From positions 1-60,390 of the forward strand of contig SFZC01000001.1 of NCBI GenBank assembly GCA_004558955.1: 60,390 nt of DNA, written 5' to 3'. This DNA comes from a bacterium. Lineage in GTDB: Bacteria; Cyanobacteriota; Vampirovibrionia; Gastranaerophilales; Gastranaerophilaceae. Below, piece by piece: positions 51,192 to 60,375 of the stretch (within the stretch, counting starts at the first letter, position 1; each line of letters begins with the position of its first letter). The position numbers and the translations under genes were made by a program. The notes beneath the pieces were generated by a model. The model did not search any database, was not told the origin of the DNA, and saw only the letters and a list, made by a program, of their open reading frames with translations.

Positions 51192-52280
51192 ATGAAGAAG
51201 AAATATTGGATTGCATTCTCCTCAATAGAACAAATTGACAGCAGTTTTATTTTGAAACTGTATGAATATTTTGGCGACATTGAGCAAGCCTTTCAAGCCT
51301 CTTTGAACGACTTAAAAAACATTGACGGCTTGAGCGTTAAAAAAGCCGAAAACTTTTTGAGATATCGTGACAAAGTCGATATTGATAACACCTTTACCGA
51401 AGTTGAAACAAGAGGGATAAATTTCCTGACATATACGGACGACAGATACCCGCAAATGTTGAAACAAATTACTAACCCGCCTGCTGTTTTGTATTACAAG
51501 GGTAAATTATTTGATTGCAATCTTGATAAAACTTTGGCGGTTGTGGGTTCAAGACGAGCAAGCACAAACGGAAGAGAAGATTTGAGAAAAATTATCTCAG
51601 GACTTTCAAACACCGATATATGTATTATTTCAGGACTTGCCGCAGGAATTGACACAGTCGCTCATACTTCGGCAATAGAAAACAACTTAAAAACAATCGG
51701 CGTAATCGCAAGCGGTTTTGACTACACTTATCCTGCCAGTAACAAAACCTTATACCAAAATATCGAAAATGGTTACGGTGCGGTAATTTCCGAATACTAT
51801 CCGACTTTTGGACCGGTAAAATTCAGATTCCCGCAAAGAAACCGAATTGTGTCAGGTCTATCTTACGGAACTTTGGTGGTCGAAGCGTCACTAAAAAGCG
51901 GGGCATTGATTACGGCAAATTTAACTTTGGAACAGGGCAGAGAATTGATGTGCGTTCCGGGGCTGATTTCTAACCCTAATACGCAAGGAATCTACAAACT
52001 TTTGAAAAACGGTGCAACTTTGGTCACCGAAAGTGATGATATTTTGAACGCCCTAAATTGGGAAATCAAAGACAGTATGCCGTCAGGCCAGTTGGTTTTG
52101 CCGATGTTGACGAGCGAAGAGGATTTAATATTTAAAAATTTAGAAATAGAAGAAAAATGCGTTGATGAATTGCTGACTTTGACAGGATTACGTTTTGACG
52201 ATTTGTTGATGAACTTGACAACAATGGAGCTTAAGGGCATAATAAAACAATGTGACGGGGACAGATACAAGAGAGTGTAG
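51192..52280 (+). CDS. dprA: DNA processing protein DprA (Smf)
   Basis: 362 residues from the ATG at 51192, which has AAGGA 6 nt upstream; an in-frame TTG two codons earlier is less likely. The Rossmann-fold core has VVGSRRASTNG, SGLAAGIDTVAHTSAI, RNRIVSGLSYGTLVVEA and GALITANLTLEQGRE, with a C-terminal winged-helix domain. DprA protects incoming single-stranded DNA and loads RecA during natural transformation. Together with type IV pilus genes elsewhere in the window it hints at competence. Confidence 0.93.
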   Translation: MKKKYWIAFSSIEQIDSSFILKLYEYFGDIEQAFQASLNDLKNIDGLSVKKAENFLRYRDKVDIDNTFTEVETRGINFLTYTDDRYPQMLKQITNPPAVLYYKGKLFDCNLDKTLAVVGSRRASTNGREDLRKIISGLSNTDICIISGLAAGIDTVAHTSAIENNLKTIGVIASGFDYTYPASNKTLYQNIENGYGAVISEYYPTFGPVKFRFPQRNRIVSGLSYGTLVVEASLKSGALITANLTLEQGRELMCVPGLISNPNTQGIYKLLKNGATLVTESDDILNALNWEIKDSMPSGQLVLPMLTSEEDLIFKNLEIEEKCVDELLTLTGLRFDDLLMNLTTMELKGIIKQCDGDRYKRV

Positions 52281-52288
52281 AAGAGTAA

Positions 52289-54625
52289 ATGGCTGAAACT
52301 AAAACAAAATCAAAAACTAAAGAAAAATCATTGGTAATAGTCGAATCACCTGCAAAATCAAAAACTATCAAAAAGATTTTGGGAAATGATTTCCAAATTG
52401 AAGCAAGTTACGGTCACATAAGGAATTTGCCGACAAAGGATTCTGCGACACAGAACTTGGGGTTTGATGTTAATAATAATTTTGAACCGAAATTTGAAAT
52501 TATCCCCGGAAAACAACAGGTTGTAAAAAAACTGAACGACTTAGCGAAAAAAGTTGACAAAGTTTATCTGGCTTCCGACCCCGACCGTGAGGGAGAAGCT
52601 ATTGCATGGCATGTACGTCAGGTTTTGAAAGTGCCTGATGAAAAAATTTGCAGAATTGTATTTAACGAAATTACACCAAAAGCAGTTAAACACTCCGTTG
52701 AAAACCCACGTTCAATAGATATGGATATGGTGCAAGCCCAACAAACAAGACAAATTTTGGACAAACTCGTAGGTTTCAAATTAAGTCCCGTACTTTGGAA
52801 ACAAATCGGGAACAGAAATTTGTCGGCAGGACGTGTTCAATCGGTTGCCTTGCGTATGATTTGCGAAAGAGAAGACGAAATCGAAGCATTCGTTCCGCAA
52901 GAATATTGGTCAATTCACGCCAATTTGGACAAAGACGGAAAAGAATTTGAAGCCGAATTGTCAAAAATTAAAGGTAAATCAGTAGAAAAAACAATTAAAT
53001 CAAAAGAAGATGCTCAAAAAATTGTTGACTATTTGACAAACCCGCAAACTCAATATGAAGTTTCAAAAGTTACGAAAAAATCCACCAAAAGAAAACCTAC
53101 CGCACCGTTTATCACTTCGACAATGCAACGTGCGGCAAGTTCAAAACTCGGCTTTGGGGTTTCAAAAACAATGCAGGTTGCTCAAAAATTGTATGAAGGT
53201 ATTGAAATTGACGGAACTCCGGTCGGTTTAATCACCTATATGAGAACCGATAGTGTCAGAGTTTCTGATGATGCTCAAAATATGGCTCACGATTTTATTA
53301 TGCAAAATTACGGCGAAAAATATTATCCTGAAAAACCTAATATTTACGCAAAAGGCAAACAAAACGTTCAAGATGCACACGAATCCATACGTCCGTCATA
53401 TCCTGAAAGAACACCTGAAAGTATTAAAAAATACCTTGATAATGACCAGTATAAATTATACAAACTTATTTGGGAAAAATTCATGTCTTCTCAAATGGCA
53501 CCTGCCGAAATTGCGAATAAAACAATCGAAATTACCTCAGGCGATTACACCTTGAGAGCAGGCACAAGCAAAGTTACATTTGACGGCTTTTTGACACTTT
53601 ATAATGACGATTCCGAAGACGATGATAACAACTCTTCAGATGCTAAAATTCCTGACTTGGATAAAGGTGACAAAGTTGTTTGTAAGAAAATTAACCCTAA
53701 ACAACACTTCACTCAACCGCCGCCAAGATATAACGAAGCCTCACTTGTAAAAGCGTTGGAGGAATACGGAATCGGTCGTCCGTCAACTTACGCAACGATT
53801 ATCACCGTAATTCAAACAAGAAAATACGTTGAAAAAAAAGACAAAGCACTTCGCCCGACATTACTTGGAAGAACGGTGTCAAAACAGTTGGTAAGCCAGT
53901 TTGCAGACATTATGGACTATAAGTTTACGGCAGGAATGGAAGCAAAACTTGATAAAATCGCCGAAAAAGAAGCGGTTTGGGTCAAGGTTTTGCAAGACTT
54001 TTACACTCCGTTTATGGACGAAGTTAACTCAGTGATGAAAACCGTTCAGCGTGTAACGATTGAAACAAACGTGAAATGTCCGAATTGCGGTAAACCAATG
54101 GTTTTGAGAACCAGCAAAACAGGCTCACAGTTCTTGGGTTGCTCGGGATATCCTGATTGCAAAACAGCAATGTCAATCAATGTTATGCAGGAAATGGAAG
54201 AAGAACAAGGTGAGGGTGACGGAACACCTAAACCCAAAGAAGTTTGCGAAGAAAAATGCGAAAAATGCGGTTCTGAAATGATTTTCAAAATGGGACCTTA
54301 CGGCAAATATATGGAATGCACAAATTCTGAATGCGGTTTCCGCAAACCTTACCGAAAATCAACAGGCGTAACTTGCCCAAAATGCGGCGAAGGCACGATT
54401 GTGGAAAGAAAATCAAAACGTGGAACAATATTTTACGGATGCGACAAATACCCAAATTGCGATTTTGTATTGTGGAATGAACCGACAGGCGAAAAATGCC
54501 CTGATTGCGGCAGTCTTTTGGTCAAAAAAGTTCTGAAAAAAGGAACGGTAATTTCTTGCTCAAACATAAAATGCGGCTACAAAAAACCTGAAGAACAAAC
54601 CCCGGAAGCCCAAACCGAAGAGTAA
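52289..54625 (+). CDS. topA: DNA topoisomerase I
   Basis: 778 residues. The Toprim domain opens LVIVESPAKSKTIKKILG and has ASDPDREGEAIAWH; the active-site Tyr is in GLITYMRTDSVRVS. Four C-terminal zinc fingers follow, each C-x2-C plus a later C pair (CPNCGKPM, CEKCGSEM, CPKCGEGT, CPDCGSLL). It relaxes negative supercoils. GAAGAG lies just before the ATG and dprA ends 8 nt upstream. The dprA-topA order is common in many bacteria. Confidence 0.97.
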   Translation: MAETKTKSKTKEKSLVIVESPAKSKTIKKILGNDFQIEASYGHIRNLPTKDSATQNLGFDVNNNFEPKFEIIPGKQQVVKKLNDLAKKVDKVYLASDPDREGEAIAWHVRQVLKVPDEKICRIVFNEITPKAVKHSVENPRSIDMDMVQAQQTRQILDKLVGFKLSPVLWKQIGNRNLSAGRVQSVALRMICEREDEIEAFVPQEYWSIHANLDKDGKEFEAELSKIKGKSVEKTIKSKEDAQKIVDYLTNPQTQYEVSKVTKKSTKRKPTAPFITSTMQRAASSKLGFGVSKTMQVAQKLYEGIEIDGTPVGLITYMRTDSVRVSDDAQNMAHDFIMQNYGEKYYPEKPNIYAKGKQNVQDAHESIRPSYPERTPESIKKYLDNDQYKLYKLIWEKFMSSQMAPAEIANKTIEITSGDYTLRAGTSKVTFDGFLTLYNDDSEDDDNNSSDAKIPDLDKGDKVVCKKINPKQHFTQPPPRYNEASLVKALEEYGIGRPSTYATIITVIQTRKYVEKKDKALRPTLLGRTVSKQLVSQFADIMDYKFTAGMEAKLDKIAEKEAVWVKVLQDFYTPFMDEVNSVMKTVQRVTIETNVKCPNCGKPMVLRTSKTGSQFLGCSGYPDCKTAMSINVMQEMEEEQGEGDGTPKPKEVCEEKCEKCGSEMIFKMGPYGKYMECTNSECGFRKPYRKSTGVTCPKCGEGTIVERKSKRGTIFYGCDKYPNCDFVLWNEPTGEKCPDCGSLLVKKVLKKGTVISCSNIKCGYKKPEEQTPEAQTEE

Positions 54626-54954
54626 ACTTATATAGTCAACATTGAACACTAATTGCTAAGCCCAAACGTATGTCGGAATTGCTATTCCGACACTTGAAAT
54701 CACGCTACCAAAGCTTTCGTCATTCTGAAAACTTAGAAAATCTTGCGAATACAATGAGCAAATAAATTTTCTTGTTATTCAGAATCTGTTTGACAATTAA
54801 AATCATGTTGTCGGCATAGCAATGCCAACATACTTTTCAAGTGGCTGTATTACTAGTATTGTCTGCATTTCACCTGTTGGGCAAGTATGCCCAATCAACA
54901 TTTTAATGGTTTTAACTCCCACAAAAGGCATAGCAAACTCACAAAATTCAAAAC
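54626..54954. repeat. Gene-free region with the most complete family A repeat (54719-54900)
   Basis: Hairpin 1: GTCATTCTGAAAACTTAGAAA with TTTTCTTGTTATTCAGAATC (54719-54785). Hairpin 2: GTCGGCAT-AGCA-ATGCCAAC (54809-54829, one mismatch). Hairpin 3: TTGGGCA-AGTA-TGCCCAA (54877-54894, perfect). Just before it, TGTCGGAAT-TGCT-ATTCCGACA at about 54671-54692 is another perfect hairpin that could end topA transcripts; this preceding module also occurs at 6771-6831. Confidence 0.8.
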
Positions 54955-56505
54955 CTACATTATAAACTGCAACTGAGAAATCTTTGTATTAATCTCCTGC
55001 ATCAAGTCCCTATCATCTGCTTGTTTTGCAAAGCCTCTCGCTTTTTTCAACAAGTTTGTAGCCTTGCCCAAGTTATTAAATTCCACCATAATATCAGCCG
55101 CCGCAAGGTAATTTTGTGCGGTTTTTTGCGGAGTTTCTGCATCAGAATAACTCTTTGCCGCCTTTGAATATGATTTCAATGCCTTTTCAGGTTCTTCAAA
55201 TTTTACATAGGCCTTGCCGATATTTGAAGCCACATATCCTTTCAAATTATCATTAGAAGTTTCTTCCGCCAAATCCTTCGCCACATCATAGTAATCAAAC
55301 GCATCTTTTTCGTACATATCGGTGTAAATATTACCGATTTTGGTAAGCGATGCGGTTTGTGCAGGCAAATTTTCAGCCTCACCCGCATGCGAAACAGAAC
55401 TGAAATAATGTTCAATCGCAGGCGAAATCTGATTTACTTCATCATAAATTTGAGCCATTGAATAATGGGCTTTTGATTTTACATTTTCATCTGTTGAAAG
55501 TTGGATAGACTGATGATAACTTTTCAAAGCCTGTGCCACATAATCATGGTCATCATAAATCTTTCCAACCTCGTAATAAATTTTTCCCGAAGTTTCGGTA
55601 TCATCCATTTCAAGAGCTCGATTTAAGGCTTTTTCAAACAATTTTATTGCTTCTTCAGGTTTATTTGCATAAGTACATTTTTTTGCCTGAACAAACAAGC
55701 TCTTTAACTGCTTATCCGTTGGAACTTTTGAATTAGAAACCGTTGAAACAGGCTGATTATCAAAAGTTGTACCTTGCGGTATTTCCTGAGTTTGAGCCTC
55801 AGTTTTTACAGGTTTGGTTTCCTCCTGTGCTTTGGTTTGACTTGTCGAACCGTCAGGAAATTTTACCAAAAATCTTTCATTAATATCTTCTTCATTATAT
55901 TGCAAGTCGATATTTTGCAAGAAAAGTGCATCGACCCATTTTTCCACAACCTGAGAATCTTTATTCAAAGTTTCGGAGATATAATTATCCAAAACAGAAG
56001 CGGCAGAATTTAGGGTATTTTTTATTAATTTTTTATCGGCATTATTTGTGCGAACCTGTTTTTCAACGACTTCCAAATACCCGTCAACGATTGAATTTAA
56101 GTCATCAGGTGTTCCGATAGCTTTTGCGGTATTTCTGAAATCTTTTAGAATTTGTGCAATATTAATTTGGTTATCAACAGTCTTAGCACCAAGTCCTTGC
56201 GGTTTGATGTCGGTTGTGCCAAGATTTGCTTGAGTGTTTGCGGGTTTGGCATAATTTATATTAACATTTGAGTAAGCATTTTGTGACGGTAGTGCGAAAT
56301 TTTGTTCGGACGCTCTTATGTAAGTCGGCTTTTGTTGCTCGACATTTTGCAGCCCTTTACTCCGACTGTTTTGGTCGGAAGCCTGTTCTTTTTGGGCTTG
56401 CCCCGTTGCGGAAGATTTTTCGTCATCTTCACGTTTCCTGACCGCATTTCGCTTGTCAGGTTGCACATAAGGTCTTTGATATATATTATTTAAACTAAGC
56501 CCCAT
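54955..56505 (-). CDS. TPR-repeat protein with disordered N-terminus
   Basis: 516 residues. The first 120 are polar and low complexity (Gln, Asn, Ser, Lys), then a helical region, then from about residue 270 to the end a series of TPRs: YANKPEEAIKLFEKALNRAL, GKIYYEVGKIYDDHDYVAQA, AHYSMAQIYDEVNQISPA, ASNIGKAYVKFEEPEKA and NYLAAADIMVEFNNLGKA. No signal peptide. It is probably a scaffold. Single gene downstream of nothing obvious; a TAAGAT box lies about 35 nt upstream on its strand. Confidence 0.83.
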   Translation of the reverse strand: MGLSLNNIYQRPYVQPDKRNAVRKREDDEKSSATGQAQKEQASDQNSRSKGLQNVEQQKPTYIRASEQNFALPSQNAYSNVNINYAKPANTQANLGTTDIKPQGLGAKTVDNQINIAQILKDFRNTAKAIGTPDDLNSIVDGYLEVVEKQVRTNNADKKLIKNTLNSAASVLDNYISETLNKDSQVVEKWVDALFLQNIDLQYNEEDINERFLVKFPDGSTSQTKAQEETKPVKTEAQTQEIPQGTTFDNQPVSTVSNSKVPTDKQLKSLFVQAKKCTYANKPEEAIKLFEKALNRALEMDDTETSGKIYYEVGKIYDDHDYVAQALKSYHQSIQLSTDENVKSKAHYSMAQIYDEVNQISPAIEHYFSSVSHAGEAENLPAQTASLTKIGNIYTDMYEKDAFDYYDVAKDLAEETSNDNLKGYVASNIGKAYVKFEEPEKALKSYSKAAKSYSDAETPQKTAQNYLAAADIMVEFNNLGKATNLLKKARGFAKQADDRDLMQEINTKISQLQFIM

Positions 56506-56745
56506 GCCTGTTTTTTACACCTTTTAACTGCATCTTACCACTATATTTTTAACATAATTTCCACAAAAATAGGTCATACTTTTGTAGGATTTCTGCCATG
56601 ATTTATTTAAGTTTTTAGAAAGAAAAGTCAAGCAGCATGCTCAAAAATCTGGCATAATTTTTCTTACGAAATGTAAAAAATTTGACAAAACATCATGACA
56701 AACCGATGTGATTATTCTATCATTTTTATATAATTTGGAGGAAAA

Positions 56746-57252
56746 ATGTTGAACGAAATGATAGGTAATCAATCTGATTTTGACGTAACTTCTAAAAGCA
56801 CCCTAAGCGGTGACAGTAATACATTTACATCACGTTCTTATGCCGCATTACTTGCCAAAAATGTGGTTCCGGCTTCACACAAAAGAATTGCCGACAACTA
56901 CCTTATCATTAAAAAAGTTTTCAAATTCCAAGCCTGCATGAGCAGAATTACCAACGTTGAAAGAGCATTACTTGAAAAATACGACTTCAACACTTTGGAA
57001 TACACAACAATGAAGCAAATGTATGATGAATTAGGTTTGCTACAAAAATGGTCCTCTTCTAATGAAGAAGGATTGAAAAATACTGCCGATGCAATTTTGG
57101 AGATTCGAGTAAAAGAATTGAAATTCTTGGAAGCAAGCAGATATGCAACAATCTCCAACGAAATCTATAACGGCTATAAAGCACTCGAACAGTATTTGAA
57201 AGAAATCAGTAAATTTCAAACAGTTCAAGGATTGAGAACACTTAGTTTTTAA
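56746..57252 (+). CDS. Hypothetical all-helical protein
   Basis: 168 residues, not recognised. After a polar N-terminus (DVTSKSTLSGDSNTFTSRS) it is helical, with LIIKKVFKFQACMSRITNVE, MKQMYDELGLLQKWSSSNEE and YNGYKALEQYLKEISKFQ. No signal peptide or membrane segment. GGAGGAAAA precedes the ATG, and TATAAT lies at 56729-56734. A long hairpin shared with the end of era follows. Confidence 0.7.
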   Translation: MLNEMIGNQSDFDVTSKSTLSGDSNTFTSRSYAALLAKNVVPASHKRIADNYLIIKKVFKFQACMSRITNVERALLEKYDFNTLEYTTMKQMYDELGLLQKWSSSNEEGLKNTADAILEIRVKELKFLEASRYATISNEIYNGYKALEQYLKEISKFQTVQGLRTLSF

Positions 57253-57276
57253 TTAATAAACATACATACAACAACA

Positions 57277-57313
57277 CAAGAAAAGGAATAAGTTAATCTT
57301 ATTCCTTTTCTTG
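57277..57313. terminator. Perfect 16-bp hairpin between convergent genes, overlapping the era stop
   Basis: CAAGAAAAGGAATAAG, loop TTAAT, CTTATTCCTTTTCTTG. The right arm is the last codons of era including its stop. Both converging transcripts would end in this stem, although neither side has a long T-run. Confidence 0.65.
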
Positions 57314-58192
57314 TTGATAACCGAAATTCTTTAATATATTTTGCTTTTTACGCCAATCTTTTTCGACTTTGACCTGAAGTTCCAAATACACTTTTTTCTC
57401 GGTAATTTTTTCAAGTTCCAACCTTGCTTCCGTACCGATTTTTTTAAGCAAACTTCCGCCCTTGCCGATTAAAATACCTTTTTGACTTTTATGTTCACAA
57501 TAAATATTGGCATAAATTTTATCAATATCTTCTTTTTCCTGATACTTTTCAACTTTGACCGCAACCGAATGCGGAATTTCCTCAGAAGTATTCAACAAAA
57601 TCTTTTCTCTGATAATTTCCTCCGTAACATCACGCATCGTTTCTTCTGTTACGATATCTTCAGGATAAAGCGGTTCGCCTTCAGGAAGCTTTTTATAAAT
57701 ATTTTTTATTAATGTATCGATATTTCTACCTGTTTTGGCGGAAATCCTCACGATTGGCAAATTTTTCTCAAACAAAGTTTTGTAAGAAAGCAGATTTTGT
57801 TCAATTTTTTCTGTTTTTTTAACCTTATCAACCTTGTTCATGACAATAATTACAGGGATTTCTGTTTGCAAAATATTTTTAACAATCCAACCGTCACCTT
57901 TTCCTGCTGGCTCGGAACCGTCAACCAAAAACAATATCACATCAGCATCGGGAACTGCAACTTTTGCCTCATCCAGCAAAAATTCACCCAACTTATTCAA
58001 CGGTTTGTGAACCCCCGGAGTATCGACAAAAACGATTTGTCCCTCAGGATTGGTAAGGATTCCTTTTATTCTTTTTCTTGTTGTTTGAGCCTTATCGGTT
58101 GCTATGACTATCTTTTGACCTAATATTTGATTCAAAAGCGTTGATTTACCAACATTTGGGCGTCCTATTATTGCAACAAATCCACTTTTCAT
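57299..58192 (-). CDS. era: GTPase Era
   Basis: 297 residues, full length. It helps mature 16S rRNA and the 30S subunit. G1 GRPNVGKSTL, G3 DTPGVH, G4 NKVD and the C-terminal KH domain with GILIGKGGSLLKKIG are present. The start is set at 58192, because TACAAT (58199-58204) with TTGCTA 17 nt further up lies exactly 6 nt before this ATG and there is no ribosome site; the in-frame ATG at 58198 abuts the -10 box. The last codons form one arm of a 16-bp hairpin. Confidence 0.95.
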   Translation of the reverse strand: MKSGFVAIIGRPNVGKSTLLNQILGQKIVIATDKAQTTRKRIKGILTNPEGQIVFVDTPGVHKPLNKLGEFLLDEAKVAVPDADVILFLVDGSEPAGKGDGWIVKNILQTEIPVIIVMNKVDKVKKTEKIEQNLLSYKTLFEKNLPIVRISAKTGRNIDTLIKNIYKKLPEGEPLYPEDIVTEETMRDVTEEIIREKILLNTSEEIPHSVAVKVEKYQEKEDIDKIYANIYCEHKSQKGILIGKGGSLLKKIGTEARLELEKITEKKVYLELQVKVEKDWRKKQNILKNFGYQQEKE

Positions 58193-58198
58193 ACACAT

Positions 58199-58227
58199 AT
58201 TGTAACATAAATTTTATATAGTAGCAA
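58199..58227 (-). promoter_or_regulatory. Promoter TTGCTA-N17-TACAAT for era, leaderless spacing
   Basis: On the minus strand TTGCTA (58222-58227), 17 nt, TACAAT (58199-58204), 6 nt, ATG at 58192. Confidence 0.65.
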
Positions 58228-58232
58228 AAAAA

Positions 58233-58257
58233 AATACTCTAGAGTATTATATATAAT
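58233..58257 (+). promoter_or_regulatory. 16-bp palindrome and -10 box upstream of the AMIN-domain gene
   Basis: AATACTCTAGAGTATT (58233-58248) is a perfect palindrome just before TATAAT at 58252-58257. No -35 hexamer is seen; the palindrome fills the spacer, so it may be an operator for an activator or repressor. Confidence 0.5.
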
Positions 58258-58290
58258 AGATGTGTGTAGTTGTTAAAATAACAGGGAACT

Positions 58291-60375
58291 ATGAAGAATA
58301 AAAAAAATATTATAATTGCTGCAACATTGGCAATTTTAGGCATTAGTGTAAATTCTGCATTCGCAGATACTAACAATTTAATTCAAATGGACATTAAAAG
58401 GTCATCCGTAACCGATACGGTTGATGTAACCTTTTACACGACTGCGGATTCTGGAAATTCTGTAGTTACGAGAAAATCAAGCAACCGTTACGTTGTACTT
58501 TTGCCAAATACAATGAGTTCCTCTTCTGCAACTCCGAATTTTGGCGGTGTCCGAGATTTAATTACAGACGTTGACGTTAAACACGTCAATGACGGCATGG
58601 GCGGATATACAAAAGTTACCTTCGGAACGACAAAACCTATTAACATCAAAACACACATGGCAAAAACTGCTCCGCTATCTCAAGAACAAAAAGAGGCAAG
58701 AGCTCTTGTTGCAAAAAATAACGCAATGGTTTCAAAACCTGCACAAGCAAAAGCAACTGCAACACCTACAGCGAAACCTGCGGCGAAACCGGCACAAGCC
58801 CAACACCCTACAACTCCGATAAAAGTAACTAATTCTATTCCGGGTCTGAAACTTATAACTTTTGAACCACCCCAAAAAGTGGCAAACACAAACACTAACA
58901 CATCTAAAAAAGAACAACCGAAGGTTACCCCTAAAACACAAACGACCGCTTCTGTTGCCCCGAAACAAACAACTAATGAAAGCACTTATGTGCCAAAAGT
59001 AAAAGTTGACAGCAACGGCAAACGTGTAATTGACCTTGAACCAAGAATAAATCATTCAATTACACCTGAAACAACACCTGCTCAAACCGCTGTTCCTGAA
59101 CAGATTACTGATATTCAACCTTCAACACCGATTGTTGACAATTCGGTGAACAATGTTGACCAAACAGCAGAACCTACACCCGTTGAAGATAACAGCTCAA
59201 GCTTCCCTTATTGGATTTTATATGCAGGCGGAGCAGTTGTACTTCTTTGCATAATATATTTAGTTCATGATGCAATGAAACATTCGGCAGAAAAGAGTAA
59301 GTCAAGATTGGATTCTTTCTACGACATTTCAGCCCAAAATCAGGCAAAAAGACGTAAAAAAGAATATTACGATATTATCAACAACGAAGAATATTCTTGG
59401 CAAGAAAAATACAAATTATACAATGAAAAAGGTAATGCAAACGTTCCTGAAAAACATGTTGCCGCAATGTCTTATGTAACAGACATTTCAGGACTTAAAA
59501 AAGCTGAAACCCAACCAAAAGATATTCAAATATCAGAACCAAAAATTGCTGAATCTCACGAACAGGTAATTAACGAGAAAATGAAAGCAAAAATGCTTGA
59601 ACTTGAAAAATCTTACAACAGACCTGCTATTGAAAAATCTGCAGAAGTTTCTGAGGTTCAATCCGAGGATAATGTAATTATGAAGAACTTTAGCGAAATC
59701 AAGCTAAAATCTTTCTCAAAACCTATGTCATTAAAGGAAACTAACAGAACATTGATTAGCAACGAAGAAAAACCTTCAAGAAATACCTCTTACAAAGAAG
59801 GTAAATTCATCAAGCTTAAAAATTCTGCTAAAACACTTCACTCACAAAAGAATTTGGGAACAAATGATTTAATCAATACGGGCAATAAATATCTTCAAGA
59901 TATCAATACTATAAGTAATAACAACCCAAAAGCAGACTATGTTTTGTCTTCGGTTGATGAATATTTGTCAATTTTGGATACTGAAACTCCAAATCTTCAA
60001 CCAATGCCGACCGCAAAAGTTAAAACTCCAACCTCAGTTGCGATGAAACGCTCAGGTGTTTCTAACCCGATAGCTTCAAAAGCACCGAAAGTTGCTGCTC
60101 AACTTGAAAAACATCAAGAACACGACTTAGCGGTAAAATCAGGCTATAGCATTGACCCTGAAAGAGGTTTTTACGTTGTAAACATGGACGGCGTTTCGGC
60201 TATTGTCGGCAAAGCAAAAGATAACATCTTTATCCTGAAAAAATTTGACCATGTTGTGAACGGAACAATTCAAGTTCGCCGTGATGACGGTAATATTTAT
60301 ATCGTCAGACTTGGCAAATTCAAATGCTTAGTCAATGTCGAACAAGATAAAATGGAAACACTCATAGAAATTTAA
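58291..60375 (+). CDS. AMIN-domain envelope protein with one mid-chain membrane helix
   Basis: 694 residues. Residues 1-25 form a signal peptide (NIIIAATLAILGISVNSAFA). An AMIN-like domain (about 28-122) would bind peptidoglycan, as in AmiC and PilQ. A Pro/Thr/Ala-rich linker (about 145-300) leads to a membrane helix at 305-327 (YWILYAGGAVVLLCIIYLV). The C-terminal 365 residues, probably cytoplasmic, are charged and end in a small folded domain (GFYVVNMDGVSAIVGKAKDN). AGGGAA precedes the ATG. It looks like a link between cell wall and cytoplasm; exact role unknown. Confidence 0.82.
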   Translation: MKNKKNIIIAATLAILGISVNSAFADTNNLIQMDIKRSSVTDTVDVTFYTTADSGNSVVTRKSSNRYVVLLPNTMSSSSATPNFGGVRDLITDVDVKHVNDGMGGYTKVTFGTTKPINIKTHMAKTAPLSQEQKEARALVAKNNAMVSKPAQAKATATPTAKPAAKPAQAQHPTTPIKVTNSIPGLKLITFEPPQKVANTNTNTSKKEQPKVTPKTQTTASVAPKQTTNESTYVPKVKVDSNGKRVIDLEPRINHSITPETTPAQTAVPEQITDIQPSTPIVDNSVNNVDQTAEPTPVEDNSSSFPYWILYAGGAVVLLCIIYLVHDAMKHSAEKSKSRLDSFYDISAQNQAKRRKKEYYDIINNEEYSWQEKYKLYNEKGNANVPEKHVAAMSYVTDISGLKKAETQPKDIQISEPKIAESHEQVINEKMKAKMLELEKSYNRPAIEKSAEVSEVQSEDNVIMKNFSEIKLKSFSKPMSLKETNRTLISNEEKPSRNTSYKEGKFIKLKNSAKTLHSQKNLGTNDLINTGNKYLQDINTISNNNPKADYVLSSVDEYLSILDTETPNLQPMPTAKVKTPTSVAMKRSGVSNPIASKAPKVAAQLEKHQEHDLAVKSGYSIDPERGFYVVNMDGVSAIVGKAKDNIFILKKFDHVVNGTIQVRRDDGNIYIVRLGKFKCLVNVEQDKMETLIEI

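Noticed and set aside
54719..54900. Insertion sequence
   Set aside because: Hairpin repeats carry no transposase frame and no clear target-site duplication is visible.
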